From Saccharopolyspora gloriosae (GTDB lineage: Bacteria > Actinomycetota > Actinomycetes > Mycobacteriales > Pseudonocardiaceae): a stretch of DNA of 64,000 bases. Numbering within the stretch: the stretch's first letter is position 1; the number at the start of each line of letters is the position of its first letter. Below, in pieces: positions 17,571-26,648 of this stretch. The notes under the pieces were generated by a model. That model saw only the letters and a list, made by a program, of their open reading frames with translations. It did no database searches and was not told the origin of the DNA. Made by a program: the position numbers and the translations under genes. The DNA is taken from positions 4,015,470 to 4,079,469 of the forward strand of contig NZ_CP059557.1 in assembly GCF_022828475.1 (NCBI RefSeq), given 5' to 3'.

Positions 17571-18626
17571 CAAGTGGACCCGTTCCCTTTCCAGCTCGCG
17601 GGCGAGCCCGCAAGCCACTCCGCCGCCCTGTGGCGCACGATACAGCTCGGTGCGGCGTTCTTACGCCGACCACACGCGGGGTTCAAGGGCCTGGACGGGC
17701 GGTCAGGTTGAGCTAACATGAATTCCTCGGGGATTTTCGGAGCCTTGAGACGCTGATTCATTACTGCCGGGTAAAATAAGAGTGCTCGCCTGGCCAGAAC
17801 CGCGATCGCCCGCGCCGGAGCCGGCCAGAGCCGCTCTTCCGGACATCTCCGACCCCGATTCCACGGGGAAGACCCCGAGCCCTCGATAAATCGGACGAGA
17901 CCCCCACGTCCGACACCGAGCCATTACCGGCAGTGACGAACAGGGTTCGCCGAGTCGGATTTCGAACCACCCCGAGCAAGGATCGCCGGGAGAATCAGGC
18001 ACATCGGCCGAGAAGACGCTCGGCCACACGGCCGAGCCACCCCGGAGCGATCCGGCGGCACCGCCTCCGACCTGCCCGGAACCGCCACGGCGCGACGGCG
18101 CCCGCTCCGGCGGCGGCACAGCGGACGACACATCGCAGCGGATACGGCACCACCCGAACTCGAACAGGTCACTCCCGAGTCATGTCGCGATTCGCGAACA
18201 ACTTGAAAGCCCCTCCCATTAATTCGTCATCAATCAGTTTGCTCAATTCACCGATAGCCTACCGAGAGCACCACATCAGCGCCTTCGAGGCCGGGAGAAA
18301 ATCCCGCCAGGATAATATTTCCGAGCTGAATCACAACCTGCCGACCCATGAAATCCGCATCGTCAAATCCGCATTAATGAGCAACCCCAGAGAGCTTCGC
18401 AAAATAGCCGCCGCGCCACCGACGAAACACTCGACCAATTCAGCACTGTGAGCTAACTCATACCAGTCGCCTGATTATTCATGCCCTGTCTTACTAGGCC
18501 GGACGAGTGAACTCAGAGGCTCACGACAACGCGAAATACGCCCCACCGCACCCCGTACAGCGGATGACCCGGCCAACCCCCGTGGCCGGGTCATCCGTAC
18601 GGATCTCGAAATTCAGTTCGTACCGG
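17571..18626. other. Long gene-poor region with an AT-richer patch
   Basis: About 1.05 kb lies between korA and the small gene at 18627 with no recognisable gene. Base composition drops clearly at 18180-18480. That patch contains an open plus-strand frame from ATG 18181 to 18451 (89 residues: MSRFANNLKAPP..., then NHNLPTHEIRIVKSALMSN). Its codon use lacks the strong third-position G/C of the surrounding genes and it has no ribosome site. It could be an acquired fragment, a dead gene, or regulatory DNA. No family was recognised. Confidence 0.4.
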
Positions 18627-18902
18627 TCACACCCCAGGCAACCCCAGCACGGCGGCGACGCAGGTCGCCAAGTCCCCAGTTCGGTTCCACACCATCTCCC
18701 CCGGCGCCGCCGTGGCGGCAGGCAGGAACCGCGCTGCGCGGCAATCGTCCTGGTCGAAGATCCACAGGACGTCCATGCACGTCGCCGTGTCCCGCCAGCC
18801 GACCAAGCCGCCGATCTCCCCCTCGTCGTCCGCGAAGGCCCGGAAGGACCACCCCGCCGAGCGCAGGTCGTTGAGACCCGCCAGCTCCGGGTAAACCCGC
18901 AT
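18627..18902 (-). CDS. Small hypothetical protein divergent to XRE regulator
   Basis: The protein has 91 residues from ATG 18902, with GGAG placed 6 nt upstream; ATG 18998 in the same frame would add 32 residues but has no ribosome site. The sequence begins MRVYPELAGLNDLRSAGWSF, followed by an acidic stretch (FADDEGEIGGLVGW), and two cysteines in RDTATCMDVLWIFDQDDCRA. It looks like a soluble one-domain protein; similar small proteins sit beside XRE regulators in actinomycetes, but I cannot name a function. It is transcribed divergently from the XRE gene at 19123. Confidence 0.6.
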   Translation of the reverse strand: MRVYPELAGLNDLRSAGWSFRAFADDEGEIGGLVGWRDTATCMDVLWIFDQDDCRAARFLPAATAAPGEMVWNRTGDLATCVAAVLGLPGV

Positions 18903-19122
18903 CGCGGACTCCGCATCACCCCCCTCTGTCGTCTCCTCTTCCGCACCGTCCTGGCGGGAATCGAGGAATGCGCGCCGATTCTCAGCTGCTGATCGCATAA
19001 GCTGACAGTGGACTGAAATCGGATATCGGAGTGCCACACAATCGCCACAGCCGACAAGTTCCGATTGCCCGGGCGCAACCCGATCAGGTTTCGTGGTCCG
19101 GGCGCACAAGGGGGAAGGCAGC

Positions 19123-20376
19123 ATGACGCACGAAAACGACACGGAAACCGACAGCATCGCCCCGGAGGGTCCCGGGGACGGAGCCGAAGCGGACAATCCC
19201 ACTAGGATCGGTTCCCGCATCGCCGAACTGCGCAAGATCCACGGCGTCACGCAACGCGCGTTGTCGGTGCGCGCGGCCGTTTCCTATTCCTTGCTGCGCA
19301 AGGTGGAACGCGGCGAACGCGCGGCCAGTCATTCCTTCGTCGCGGCCGTCGCCCGCGCGATGTCCGTCAACATCACCGACCTCACCGAGCAGCCGCACCA
19401 CACCCGGCCGGCCACCCCCTCCTCCGAGCAGGCGGGGGTGCCCGCGCTGCGCCAAGCGCTCGTCGAGGGCGACGACCCGCAGCTGGACACCGGCCCGCGC
19501 ACAGTGGACGACCTGCGCGCCGACGTGGCCCGCATCAAGGAGTGGGACCGGCGGACCCGGCACGCCGAGGCGGTGCAGGCGTTGCCGGACGTGCTGCGGC
19601 ACCTGCACCACGCCGCGCGCACGCACCCGGACGATCCGACCGTTCACGAGCTGCTCGCGACCGCCTACTCCTACACGATGATCGCGCTCTACCGGCTGGG
19701 ACACCTCGACCTGTGCCACCTGGCCGATGAACGTGCCCGCGCCGCGGCCGCTCGCGGCGCGGACCCGGTGCGCGGCTCGGTCGCGGAGTGGAACCACGCC
19801 CTGGTGCTGCTGTTCGACGGCTCCTACAACGCCGGGTTGCGCTCGCTGGACCGTTCGCTCGGGCTGCTCGAACCGGTCCCGGAAACGCCGGCGACCTCCG
19901 CCGTGCGGGGAGCCGTGCACCTGCGCGCCGCCATCCTCGCGGCCCGCACCGCCGACGCCGACCTCGCCGACACCCACTTGCGGGAGGCCCGCGCGATGGT
20001 CGTCGACGGGCAGGACGAGGCCAACCACTACGGCACCAAGTTCGGCGCCACCAACGTCGACATCCACGGCGTGGCGGTACCCGTGGAACTCGCCGACGGC
20101 ACCACCGCGGTGACCAGGGCGGGCACCGTGCAGCTGCCCGAGCACACCGCGCCGAGCCGCAGCGGGCACTACTGGATCGACCTCTCCCGCGGCTGGTTAC
20201 TGCACGGCGACCGGCGGCGCTCGCTGGAGTGCCTGCAAACGGCCCGGCGCATCGCGCCGCAGCTCACCCGCTACCACCCGCAGGTGCACGAGACGGTGCA
20301 GTCGCTGGCGGTCAGCGACGCGCGTTCCACCAACAGCCTGTCGCACTTCGCCGCGTGGTGCGGTATCCGGCGCTGA
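19123..20376 (+). CDS. XRE-family regulator with C-terminal TPR-like domain
   Basis: The protein has 417 residues. ATG 19123 has GGGGGAAGG 5 nt upstream, which decides against the in-frame start at 19093. The helix-turn-helix is at about 26-85: RIGSRIAELRKIHGVTQRAL, SYSLLRKVERGERAASHSF. The remaining 300 residues are alpha-helical repeats (AEAVQALPDVLRHLHHAA, LLATAYSYTMIALYRLGHL), typical of actinobacterial XRE-TPR regulators that sense a ligand through the helical domain. A flavoprotein gene follows 9 nt after the stop and is probably co-transcribed, a pairing common in Streptomyces and relatives. Confidence 0.85.
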   Translation: MTHENDTETDSIAPEGPGDGAEADNPTRIGSRIAELRKIHGVTQRALSVRAAVSYSLLRKVERGERAASHSFVAAVARAMSVNITDLTEQPHHTRPATPSSEQAGVPALRQALVEGDDPQLDTGPRTVDDLRADVARIKEWDRRTRHAEAVQALPDVLRHLHHAARTHPDDPTVHELLATAYSYTMIALYRLGHLDLCHLADERARAAAARGADPVRGSVAEWNHALVLLFDGSYNAGLRSLDRSLGLLEPVPETPATSAVRGAVHLRAAILAARTADADLADTHLREARAMVVDGQDEANHYGTKFGATNVDIHGVAVPVELADGTTAVTRAGTVQLPEHTAPSRSGHYWIDLSRGWLLHGDRRRSLECLQTARRIAPQLTRYHPQVHETVQSLAVSDARSTNSLSHFAAWCGIRR

Positions 20377-20385
20377 GGAGCGCGA

Positions 20386-20946
20386 ATGAACGACAACGGA
20401 CAGCCCGTCCTGTACGCGATCGGCATGGGCTCCCCCGCGGCGCGGGACATCGGCAGGCTGGTGGAACTCGCCCAGGCCGACGGCTGGGCGGTGTGCGTGG
20501 TGGCCTCACCGCACGGCAGGCGGTTCCTCGACGCCGAGTCGCTGGCCGTGAAAACGGGCCATCCGGTGCGCAGCGAGTACAAGGATCCGGCCGCGGTCGA
20601 CGCGCTGCCGCCCGCCGACGGCATGATCGCGGCGCCGATCACCTGCAACAGCATCGCCAAATGGGCGGCGGGCATCTCCGACACGCTTCCGCTGGGGATG
20701 CTGGTGGAGGCGGTCGGCAAGCGGCAGCCGGTGGTGGCGATGCCCTTCTCGAACCGCGCGCAGATCGGGTTTCCGCCCGTGCAGGAGGCGATGCGGCGAC
20801 TGTCCGGCTGGGGAGTGACGGTGCTGTCCGGGCCGGACGTGTACGAGCAGCACGAACCCGGAACGGGCGCCGACCACCTCCACCGGTTCCCGTGGGAACT
20901 CGCGTGGCGGTCCTTCTTGGAGCATCCATGGCAGTCCCCGCGCTGA
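20386..20946 (+). CDS. Flavoprotein (PPC decarboxylase-like fold)
   Basis: The protein has 186 residues. It starts with VLYAIGMGSPAARDIGRLVE; a mid segment ADGMIAAPITCNSIAKWAAG corresponds to the flavin-binding loop of the DFP/PPC-decarboxylase flavoprotein family, and PVVAMPFSNRAQ follows. The catalytic residues of true phosphopantothenoylcysteine decarboxylase cannot be confirmed. The ribosome site GAGGAGCG is 5 nt before ATG 20386. It is co-directional and almost contiguous with the XRE regulator. The substrate is unknown. Confidence 0.78.
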   Translation: MNDNGQPVLYAIGMGSPAARDIGRLVELAQADGWAVCVVASPHGRRFLDAESLAVKTGHPVRSEYKDPAAVDALPPADGMIAAPITCNSIAKWAAGISDTLPLGMLVEAVGKRQPVVAMPFSNRAQIGFPPVQEAMRRLSGWGVTVLSGPDVYEQHEPGTGADHLHRFPWELAWRSFLEHPWQSPR

Positions 20947-21072
20947 CCGCACCCTCCGGCAACGACCGAGCACGACGATCCCGCACCCTCCACGGACGGT
21001 CTCGGAACCGGCCCTAGACTCCTCGCCGCGCCGCCGGGAACCGCTCCGGCCGGAACCGACGAGGGGAATCGG

Positions 21073-22608
21073 GTGCCAGCGCCGACCGAGCAGCCGACGT
21101 TCGAGCCGTCCGCCGCGCCGGTCGGCACCACCGAGCCACCGCCGTTCGCGCGCCGGCCGGTGCTGACGGTCGCCGGACTCACCGCACTGCTGCTGATGCT
21201 GATCAGCGGGCGCTACGGCTACCTCTCCGATGAGCTGTACTTCCTCGCCGCGGGCAAGTACCACCTGGACTGGGGCTACATGGACCAGCAACCGCTGGTT
21301 CCGCTGCTGGCGGCCGGGATCGACGCCGTGCTGCCCGGTTCGCTGCCCGCGTTGCGGCTGCCCGCGGCGCTGCTCACCGCGTTCGGGATCGCGGGCACCG
21401 CGCTGCTCGCCCGCGAGTTCGGCGGTGATCGGCGTGCCCAGACGCTCGCCGCCGCCGCGTATGCGCTGTCGCCGTGGCTGCTGCTGAGCGGACACTGGCT
21501 CGCGGCCGCGACCTTCGAACCCGCGCAGTGGCTGCTCGTGTTGTGGCCGGTGACGCGGTGGGTCCGGCTGCGCGAAGCGGGGATCCGGCGCGACCGGCTG
21601 CTGCTCGCGGCCGGCCTGGTCGCCGCCGTGGGGGTGCAGACGAAGTTCCAGATCGTGCTGCTGTGCGCCGCGCTGCTGTCGGGTGTGCTCATCGCCGGTC
21701 CGCGTCCGATGCTGCGGCGTCCGGCGCTGTGGGCGGGTGCGGCGCTGGCCGCCGCGGTGTCGATCCCCGCGCTGATCTGGCAGTCCGGGCACGGCTGGCC
21801 CTCGCGCGACATGGGCGACGTCGTCGCCGCCGAGAGCAGCAGGCTCCTGCTGCTGCCGACCACGCTGCTCTACGCCGGGCCGGTCGCGGGCGCGTTCCTG
21901 TGCTGCTTCGGGCTCTGGTGCCTGGTGCGGGACGAACGGCTGCGGCCCATGCGATTCCTCGCCTGCACGGCACTTCTCCTGCTGGTGTTCTACCTGCTGG
22001 TCGGCGGTCGCCCGAACTACCTGTCGGGGCTGTGCGGCATGCTGTTCGCCGCGGGCGCGGTCGGATTTCAGCACCGCCGCGAGGCCGGGGCGGCCCGCTG
22101 GTCGTGGACGGCGTGGCCCGCGTACGCGCTCTCGGCGGTCCTGCCGCTGGTGCTGCTCCCGATCACTCCGCTGCCGAGCGTGGCGCGGCATCCGCAGCTC
22201 GCCGCCTACAGCAGGCTTTACGAGACGGGCTGGCCGGAACTGGCCGAGACCGTCGCTCACGTCTACCGCTCGCTGCCGCCCGACCAACGCGAGCGCACCG
22301 CGATCGTCGGCGAGAGCTACCACCTGGCCGGTGCGCTCGACGTGCTCGGACCGGAGTTGGGGCTGCCCGGTGTGCACAGCCCGCACCGCGGGTACTGGTT
22401 CTTCGGTGCTCCACCGGACAGCGCCACGGTGCTGCTGTACGTGGGCGGTGCCGAGCCGCTCAAGCCCTACTTCGCCGAGAGCAGGCGGCTCGCGACGGTC
22501 CGGACCGAGCTGGATCTGGTGAACGTCGCGCAGGGCGTCTCGGTGATCCGCTACGACGGGCCGAAGCTGCCGTGGTCCCGGCTGTGGCCGCGCATCCGCA
22601 CGCAGTAG
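21073..22608 (+). CDS. GT39/ArnT-like membrane glycosyltransferase
   Basis: The protein has 511 residues from GTG 21073 (GAGGGG 6 nt upstream). There are about ten membrane helices. The first extracytoplasmic loop contains the acidic motif SDELYFLAAGKYHLDWGYMD, the DE-type site of polyprenyl-phosphate-dependent GT-C enzymes (ArnT, PMT). The C-terminal soluble domain (about 400-511) contains AIVGESYHLAGALDVL. Such enzymes transfer a sugar from a decaprenyl or undecaprenyl phosphate donor outside the membrane. It is convergent with prsW (22 nt apart). Confidence 0.82.
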   Translation: MPAPTEQPTFEPSAAPVGTTEPPPFARRPVLTVAGLTALLLMLISGRYGYLSDELYFLAAGKYHLDWGYMDQQPLVPLLAAGIDAVLPGSLPALRLPAALLTAFGIAGTALLAREFGGDRRAQTLAAAAYALSPWLLLSGHWLAAATFEPAQWLLVLWPVTRWVRLREAGIRRDRLLLAAGLVAAVGVQTKFQIVLLCAALLSGVLIAGPRPMLRRPALWAGAALAAAVSIPALIWQSGHGWPSRDMGDVVAAESSRLLLLPTTLLYAGPVAGAFLCCFGLWCLVRDERLRPMRFLACTALLLLVFYLLVGGRPNYLSGLCGMLFAAGAVGFQHRREAGAARWSWTAWPAYALSAVLPLVLLPITPLPSVARHPQLAAYSRLYETGWPELAETVAHVYRSLPPDQRERTAIVGESYHLAGALDVLGPELGLPGVHSPHRGYWFFGAPPDSATVLLYVGGAEPLKPYFAESRRLATVRTELDLVNVAQGVSVIRYDGPKLPWSRLWPRIRTQ

Positions 22609-22630
22609 CGGACGGACGCGCGGCTCGGCG

Positions 22631-24271
22631 CTACCGCCGCGGAGGTCCTTGCGGCGGGGGTCCCTGCGGCGGGGGCTGCTGCGGCGGATGTTGCCGGGGA
22701 TTCGGCTGTCCACCGGGCCTCGGCTGTCCCGGCTGCTGCGGAGCCCCCTGCGGTCGTGCGCCCGGGCCGGAGCGATTTCCGCCCGGCTGGGCCGCTCCCG
22801 GCTGGTGCGTCGGCGGCTTGGCCGTCGGCGGCTTGGCCGTCGGCGGCTTGGCCGTCGGTGGCTGGGCCGTTCCGAACTTCGCCGTTTCCTGCTCCGATCC
22901 TCCGGGCTTCGCCGTTCCGAGCTTCGTCGTCGCCTGTTGCGGGGTTCCGAGCTTCGTCGTCGCCTGTTGCGGGGTCCCGAGCTTCGTCGTCGCCTGCTCT
23001 CCCGGTCGGCCCGGCTGAGGCGTACCCGGCGTCGGCTGACCGAGCGGGCGGTACACCGGCATCCGCATCGTCTGCAGCTGCGAGGTGCGGAAGAAGCCGG
23101 ACTGCTCGCTGCCCGCCCACGGCGGCGGAGCGACCTGCGGCTGCGGCCGCCGCTGGAAGAACGCGTCCCGCGCCATCCGCATCAGCCCGAGGATCGCGTC
23201 CCGCCGGGAGTGGAACAGGTCCACCGGGATCGTCGCCCGCGTCGCGTGGTCGTGCAGCAACGCCAGCTCCGTCGCCGCCAGCTGGTAGTCCGACATCGCC
23301 CGCACTCCCGGCAAACCCGCCTGCACCCGAGCCCAGCTCCGGGCCTGGCGGCGACCGCGCATCGTCGCGAGCATCCGCACATCGTTGTCGTGGACCAGAC
23401 CGCTGGGGATGTACGGCGGCAGGTGCGTGCCGATCAGCCCGATCAGCCGCCGCCGATCCCGCATCACGATCACCACCAGCGTCACCAGGACCCCGAGCTG
23501 GAGCAGGTACGCCAACGCCAGCCCGCCGTAGCCGAACACCGTGGAGAAGTTCCACAGCGCGTGCAGCAGTACCGCCGCGACCCACCCGCCGACCACCGCG
23601 AAACCCCGCCCGGCGCCGCGGCTGCGCGCCGCGTACGCGACGCCGAGCCCCGTCATCGCGGTGTAGATCGGATGCCCCAGCGGCGCGATCACGCCACGGA
23701 CCAGCACGGTTTCCGCGACACCGCCACCGCTTTCCAGCAGGCCGGTCTGGTAGTAGAGCACGTTCTCCACGAACGCGAACCCGAGCGCGCAGAGCCCCGC
23801 GTACACCAGACCGTCGGTCGGGCCGTCGATCTCGAACCGGCGGAACCACAACATCAGCAGCAGGAAGAAGCCCTTGAAGCTCTCCTCCACCACCGGGGCG
23901 ATGATCGAGGCGGTGAGCACCTGTCCCAGTTCCGGCCCGTACACCGGTTGCAGGAGTGCCCCGCCGACCGTGTTCACGATGAACGAGCCGACGATCGCGA
24001 CTCCGGCTCCCCACGCGAACGCCGTGATCAGGTTCACCCGTGGCTCCGGCTCCAGCCGGTCCATCAGCAGCACCAAGCCCACCATCACGACCACCGTCGG
24101 CAGCGCGAGCAGACCTCCCAGCACCGTGCTGAGCACCCCACCGGCGAGCAGGTAGTACGCCAGGGCGAGCAGCATGCAGAAGCCGCACACGATCAACCCG
24201 ATGATGAACGGGATCGGTGTTCGGTTGCTGGTCCGGCCTTCGAGGACCGAACGGGGATTGAGCGCGGGCAT
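22631..24271 (-). CDS. PrsW-family intramembrane metalloprotease with long Pro/Gln repeat tail
   Basis: The protein has 546 residues. The N-terminal 270 residues hold about eight helices with the PrsW/CAAX-type metal motifs: APVVEESFKGFFLLL, LGFAFVENVLYY, GHPIYTAMTGLGVAYA and LLHALWNFS. A soluble region follows. From about residue 420 to the end is a disordered tail built of DNA tandem repeats (GTPQQATTKL units, AKPPT units, then PQGPPPQGPP). Relatives cleave anti-sigma factors; no sigma/anti-sigma pair lies in the window. ATG 24271 has no clear ribosome site. It follows the LuxR gene by 45 nt and is probably in the same transcript. Confidence 0.87.
   Translation of the reverse strand: MPALNPRSVLEGRTSNRTPIPFIIGLIVCGFCMLLALAYYLLAGGVLSTVLGGLLALPTVVVMVGLVLLMDRLEPEPRVNLITAFAWGAGVAIVGSFIVNTVGGALLQPVYGPELGQVLTASIIAPVVEESFKGFFLLLMLWFRRFEIDGPTDGLVYAGLCALGFAFVENVLYYQTGLLESGGGVAETVLVRGVIAPLGHPIYTAMTGLGVAYAARSRGAGRGFAVVGGWVAAVLLHALWNFSTVFGYGGLALAYLLQLGVLVTLVVIVMRDRRRLIGLIGTHLPPYIPSGLVHDNDVRMLATMRGRRQARSWARVQAGLPGVRAMSDYQLAATELALLHDHATRATIPVDLFHSRRDAILGLMRMARDAFFQRRPQPQVAPPPWAGSEQSGFFRTSQLQTMRMPVYRPLGQPTPGTPQPGRPGEQATTKLGTPQQATTKLGTPQQATTKLGTAKPGGSEQETAKFGTAQPPTAKPPTAKPPTAKPPTHQPGAAQPGGNRSGPGARPQGAPQQPGQPRPGGQPNPRQHPPQQPPPQGPPPQGPPRR
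22811..22870 (+). repeat. Four 15-bp tandem units inside prsW tail
   Basis: The unit CGGCGGCTTGGCCGT occurs three times exactly at 22811, 22826 and 22841, and once with two changes at 22856. On the minus strand it encodes a repeated TAKPP pentapeptide. Copy number is likely to vary between strains. Confidence 0.9.
22918..23000 (+). repeat. 30-bp tandem units inside prsW tail
   Basis: Nearly three copies of a 30-bp unit starting CCGAGCTTCGTCGTCGCCTG begin at 22918, 22948 and 22978. They encode GTPQQATTKL on the minus strand. Confidence 0.88.
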
Positions 24272-24316
24272 GCCGGGAGGGTAGAAGATCCCCCGTGACG
24301 GCGGCGCCGGAACCCG

Positions 24317-24820
24317 TCAGTTTCGTTCGGCGGCGCCGGGTCCGCGCACCTCCATCGACGCCGCCCCCGCCGCGACGGCCGTCCCGTTCTCACCGGGACC
24401 TCGCCCAGCGGTGAGCGCCTTGACCGCCGCCGACGTGCGGTCGGCGACCTCCAGCTTGGTGAACACCGCCCGCAGGTGGTTCTTCACGGTCCGCTCGGAA
24501 ATGCCCAGCGACCGCGCGATCTGCCGGTTGGAACTACCGCGGACCAGATGTCCCAGTACCTCGTTCTCCCGCGGGGTGAGTCGCTGCAGCAGTGGCGCGA
24601 CCTGCGCCCCCGGCGTGCCACCGGTCGCCCCGGCCGCCCGTTGCAGCGCGTCCCGGTAGACCTCGCCCGCGACCAGCCCGGTGTGCCCCAGCCGCACCCG
24701 CAGCGTCACCAGTTGGTTCACCTGCCCCAGCACCTGCTCCAGCGCCGCGGAATGCTCGATCGCCTCCCGCATCATCGCGGTGATCGCGGTGTCCAAAGCT
24801 CGCCGGTACGAACTGGCCAT
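24317..24820 (-). CDS. LuxR-type DNA-binding regulator
   Basis: The protein has 167 residues from ATG 24820 (GGGAG 7 nt upstream). The N-terminal 80 residues are helical (LDTAITAMMREAIEHSAAL, ALEQVLGQVNQLVTL) with no receiver motif. The C-terminal LuxR helix-turn-helix reads LTPRENEVLGHLVRGSSNR, ISERTVKNHLRAVFTKLEVADR. It is therefore an orphan LuxR protein, not a classical response regulator. The gene precedes prsW on the same strand. Confidence 0.85.
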   Translation of the reverse strand: MASSYRRALDTAITAMMREAIEHSAALEQVLGQVNQLVTLRVRLGHTGLVAGEVYRDALQRAAGATGGTPGAQVAPLLQRLTPRENEVLGHLVRGSSNRQIARSLGISERTVKNHLRAVFTKLEVADRTSAAVKALTAGRGPGENGTAVAAGAASMEVRGPGAAERN

Positions 24821-25308
24821 CAGGTGACTCCCACAGGTTCGGTGACATCGACCGCGCCGCGTCCGGACACACGGGGTCCCCGCGCGGCGCATGGTTGTTC
24901 CGGCACAGAACCCGGGCACCACGGCGCACCTCCGCCGTGACCAGGTCGATCGAGCACCGTTCAAAGGCCGACACTTCACCACCGGGCTAGGCCTTCCCAC
25001 CTGCTCCGGACCGGTCGATGCCTCCACTGGCTATGTCGTCAGCACCCCCTTCAGAAGTGACCGACCGGCCACCGATTTCCCCGAATGCGGCAATCAAGGG
25101 CACGAATGGAGCAGTCCATCGGTGCCATTCGGAGGACCAGGGCAGGCGCAGCAGGTCTTTTTGACCATGTCGGCCCCCGCTTCGCGGCGCCTAGGTTTCG
25201 AAACGTCGCACGTCCCAATCCCTCCCGCTGCACTCGGCTGCGATGCCTTCGGAGATCGCAGCCCCCCCGTGAAATCACGTCGCAGTCTTCATCAAGGAGG
25301 TCTTCGCC
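24821..25308. other. 488-bp intergenic region between LuxR and glutamate decarboxylase genes
   Basis: No convincing gene is present. It must hold both divergent promoters. The only clear structure is the hairpin at 25237-25262. A strong AAGGAGG ribosome site for the decarboxylase lies at 25293-25300. Confidence 0.6.
25237..25262 (+). other. 8-bp perfect hairpin in the gad leader
   Basis: GCTGCGAT (25237-25244) pairs with ATCGCAGC (25255-25262) around a 10-nt loop, followed by a run of seven C. It is 46 nt before the decarboxylase ATG. It may affect leader stability or early termination, but there is no T-run. Confidence 0.4.
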
Positions 25309-26619
25309 ATGTCGTGTCCGCAGGCGGCAAGCCGGGCGAGCGCACCACCCACGACGACCGCGCGTGCGCCGGGAGCGCTGCCCAGCAAAGGCTGGACCGC
25401 CTCGGCGGCCGCGAACGCGGTCCGAATCAAGCTCCGGGAGGACATCAATCCGGCGGCGAACCTGGCCACCTTTCTGACCAGCACCGTCGAGCCGGAAGCA
25501 GAACGGCTGTTCAGCGATTACCTGCCTTACAACCTCATCGACAGAGATCAATATCCGGGAGCAACCGAACTCGAACGCCACTGCGTGCAGACCCTCGCGG
25601 ACCTGTGGAACGCCGATCTGTCGACGGCCGTCGGCACCGCCACCACCGGCTCCAGTGAGGCCGCACTGCTGGCAGGCACCTCGCTGCTGCGGCGGTGGCG
25701 ACACCGCGGCGACACCTCAGGGCGCAAGCCGAACCTGATCTTAGGCGCCAACGCCCACGTGTGCTGGCACAAGTTCTGCCGGTACTGGGAGGTGGAACCG
25801 CGCATCGCCCCGGCCCAGCAGGACCTGCTGCACCTGACCGCGCAGCAGGCCAGAGAACGCTGCGACGAGGACACGATCGGCGTGGTCAGCGTGCTCGGCT
25901 CAACGATCGACGGCAGCTACGAGCCGGTCGCCGGCATCGCCGCCGAGCTCGACGCGCTCGCGGCGGAATCCGGGGTGGACGTCCCGATCCACGTGGACGC
26001 CGCCTCCGGCGGCTTCGTCGCCCCGTTCCTGGATCCCGAGTTGAACTGGGACTTCCGGTTGCCGCGGGTGCACTCGATCAACGCGTCGGGCCACAAGTAC
26101 GGCATGGTCCCCGCCGGGCTCGGCTGGATCGTGTGGCGCGACCCGGAGGCCCGCACGAACTGGCTCAGCTTCGACACGAACTACCTGGGCAGCACTAGGG
26201 CCAACCACGAGCTGAGCTTCTCCCGATCGGCCGCTCCGGTGGTGCTGCAGTACTACAACTTCCTGCGACTCGGCTTCGAAGGATTCCGCGAACTGCACGG
26301 ACGAAGCCGCGCCACCGCCACCTCGCTGGCGGCGGCGCTCGAGGGGTTGGGGCCGTTCCAGATCCTCGGTGACGGCAGCGACCTGCCCGTCGTGGTGCTC
26401 GCCCAGCACGAGGGCAGGCACCGCTGGACGTTGCGAGAGCTCGCCGCCCACCTGGGCACGCACGGTTGGTCGGTTCCGGTCTACGCGCTGCCGCCGGACC
26501 GCCAGCAGACCGACGTGCTCCGGATCGTCGTGCGCAACGAACTCACCGCCGGACACGCCGAGGACCTGCTCAGCGCGGTCCGCGGCTTCCTGTCCGGCGC
26601 CATCGCCACCCCGGCATGA
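25309..26619 (+). CDS. gadB: Glutamate decarboxylase (PLP group II)
   Basis: The protein has 436 residues, with AAGGAGG before ATG 25309. Group II decarboxylase motifs: TATTGSSEAALLAG (PLP phosphate contacts), NAHVCWHKFCRYW, HVDAASGGFVAPF (Asp to PLP nitrogen), and the PLP lysine in NASGHKYGMVPAGLGW. It should turn L-glutamate into GABA and CO2, using up a proton. It is shorter than E. coli GadB (466) and lacks the basic C-terminal tail. A nitrilase-fold hydrolase gene follows after 29 nt, so the two probably form an operon. Confidence 0.92.
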   Translation: MSCPQAASRASAPPTTTARAPGALPSKGWTASAAANAVRIKLREDINPAANLATFLTSTVEPEAERLFSDYLPYNLIDRDQYPGATELERHCVQTLADLWNADLSTAVGTATTGSSEAALLAGTSLLRRWRHRGDTSGRKPNLILGANAHVCWHKFCRYWEVEPRIAPAQQDLLHLTAQQARERCDEDTIGVVSVLGSTIDGSYEPVAGIAAELDALAAESGVDVPIHVDAASGGFVAPFLDPELNWDFRLPRVHSINASGHKYGMVPAGLGWIVWRDPEARTNWLSFDTNYLGSTRANHELSFSRSAAPVVLQYYNFLRLGFEGFRELHGRSRATATSLAAALEGLGPFQILGDGSDLPVVVLAQHEGRHRWTLRELAAHLGTHGWSVPVYALPPDRQQTDVLRIVVRNELTAGHAEDLLSAVRGFLSGAIATPA

Positions 26620-26648
26620 CCAGCACTCCCCGAAGAAAGGACGAACCA

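Noticed and set aside
17759-17940. Inverted TACTGCCGG-like words that could bound a small mobile element
   Set aside because: The match is under 10 bp at each end, with no target duplication and no coding content between.
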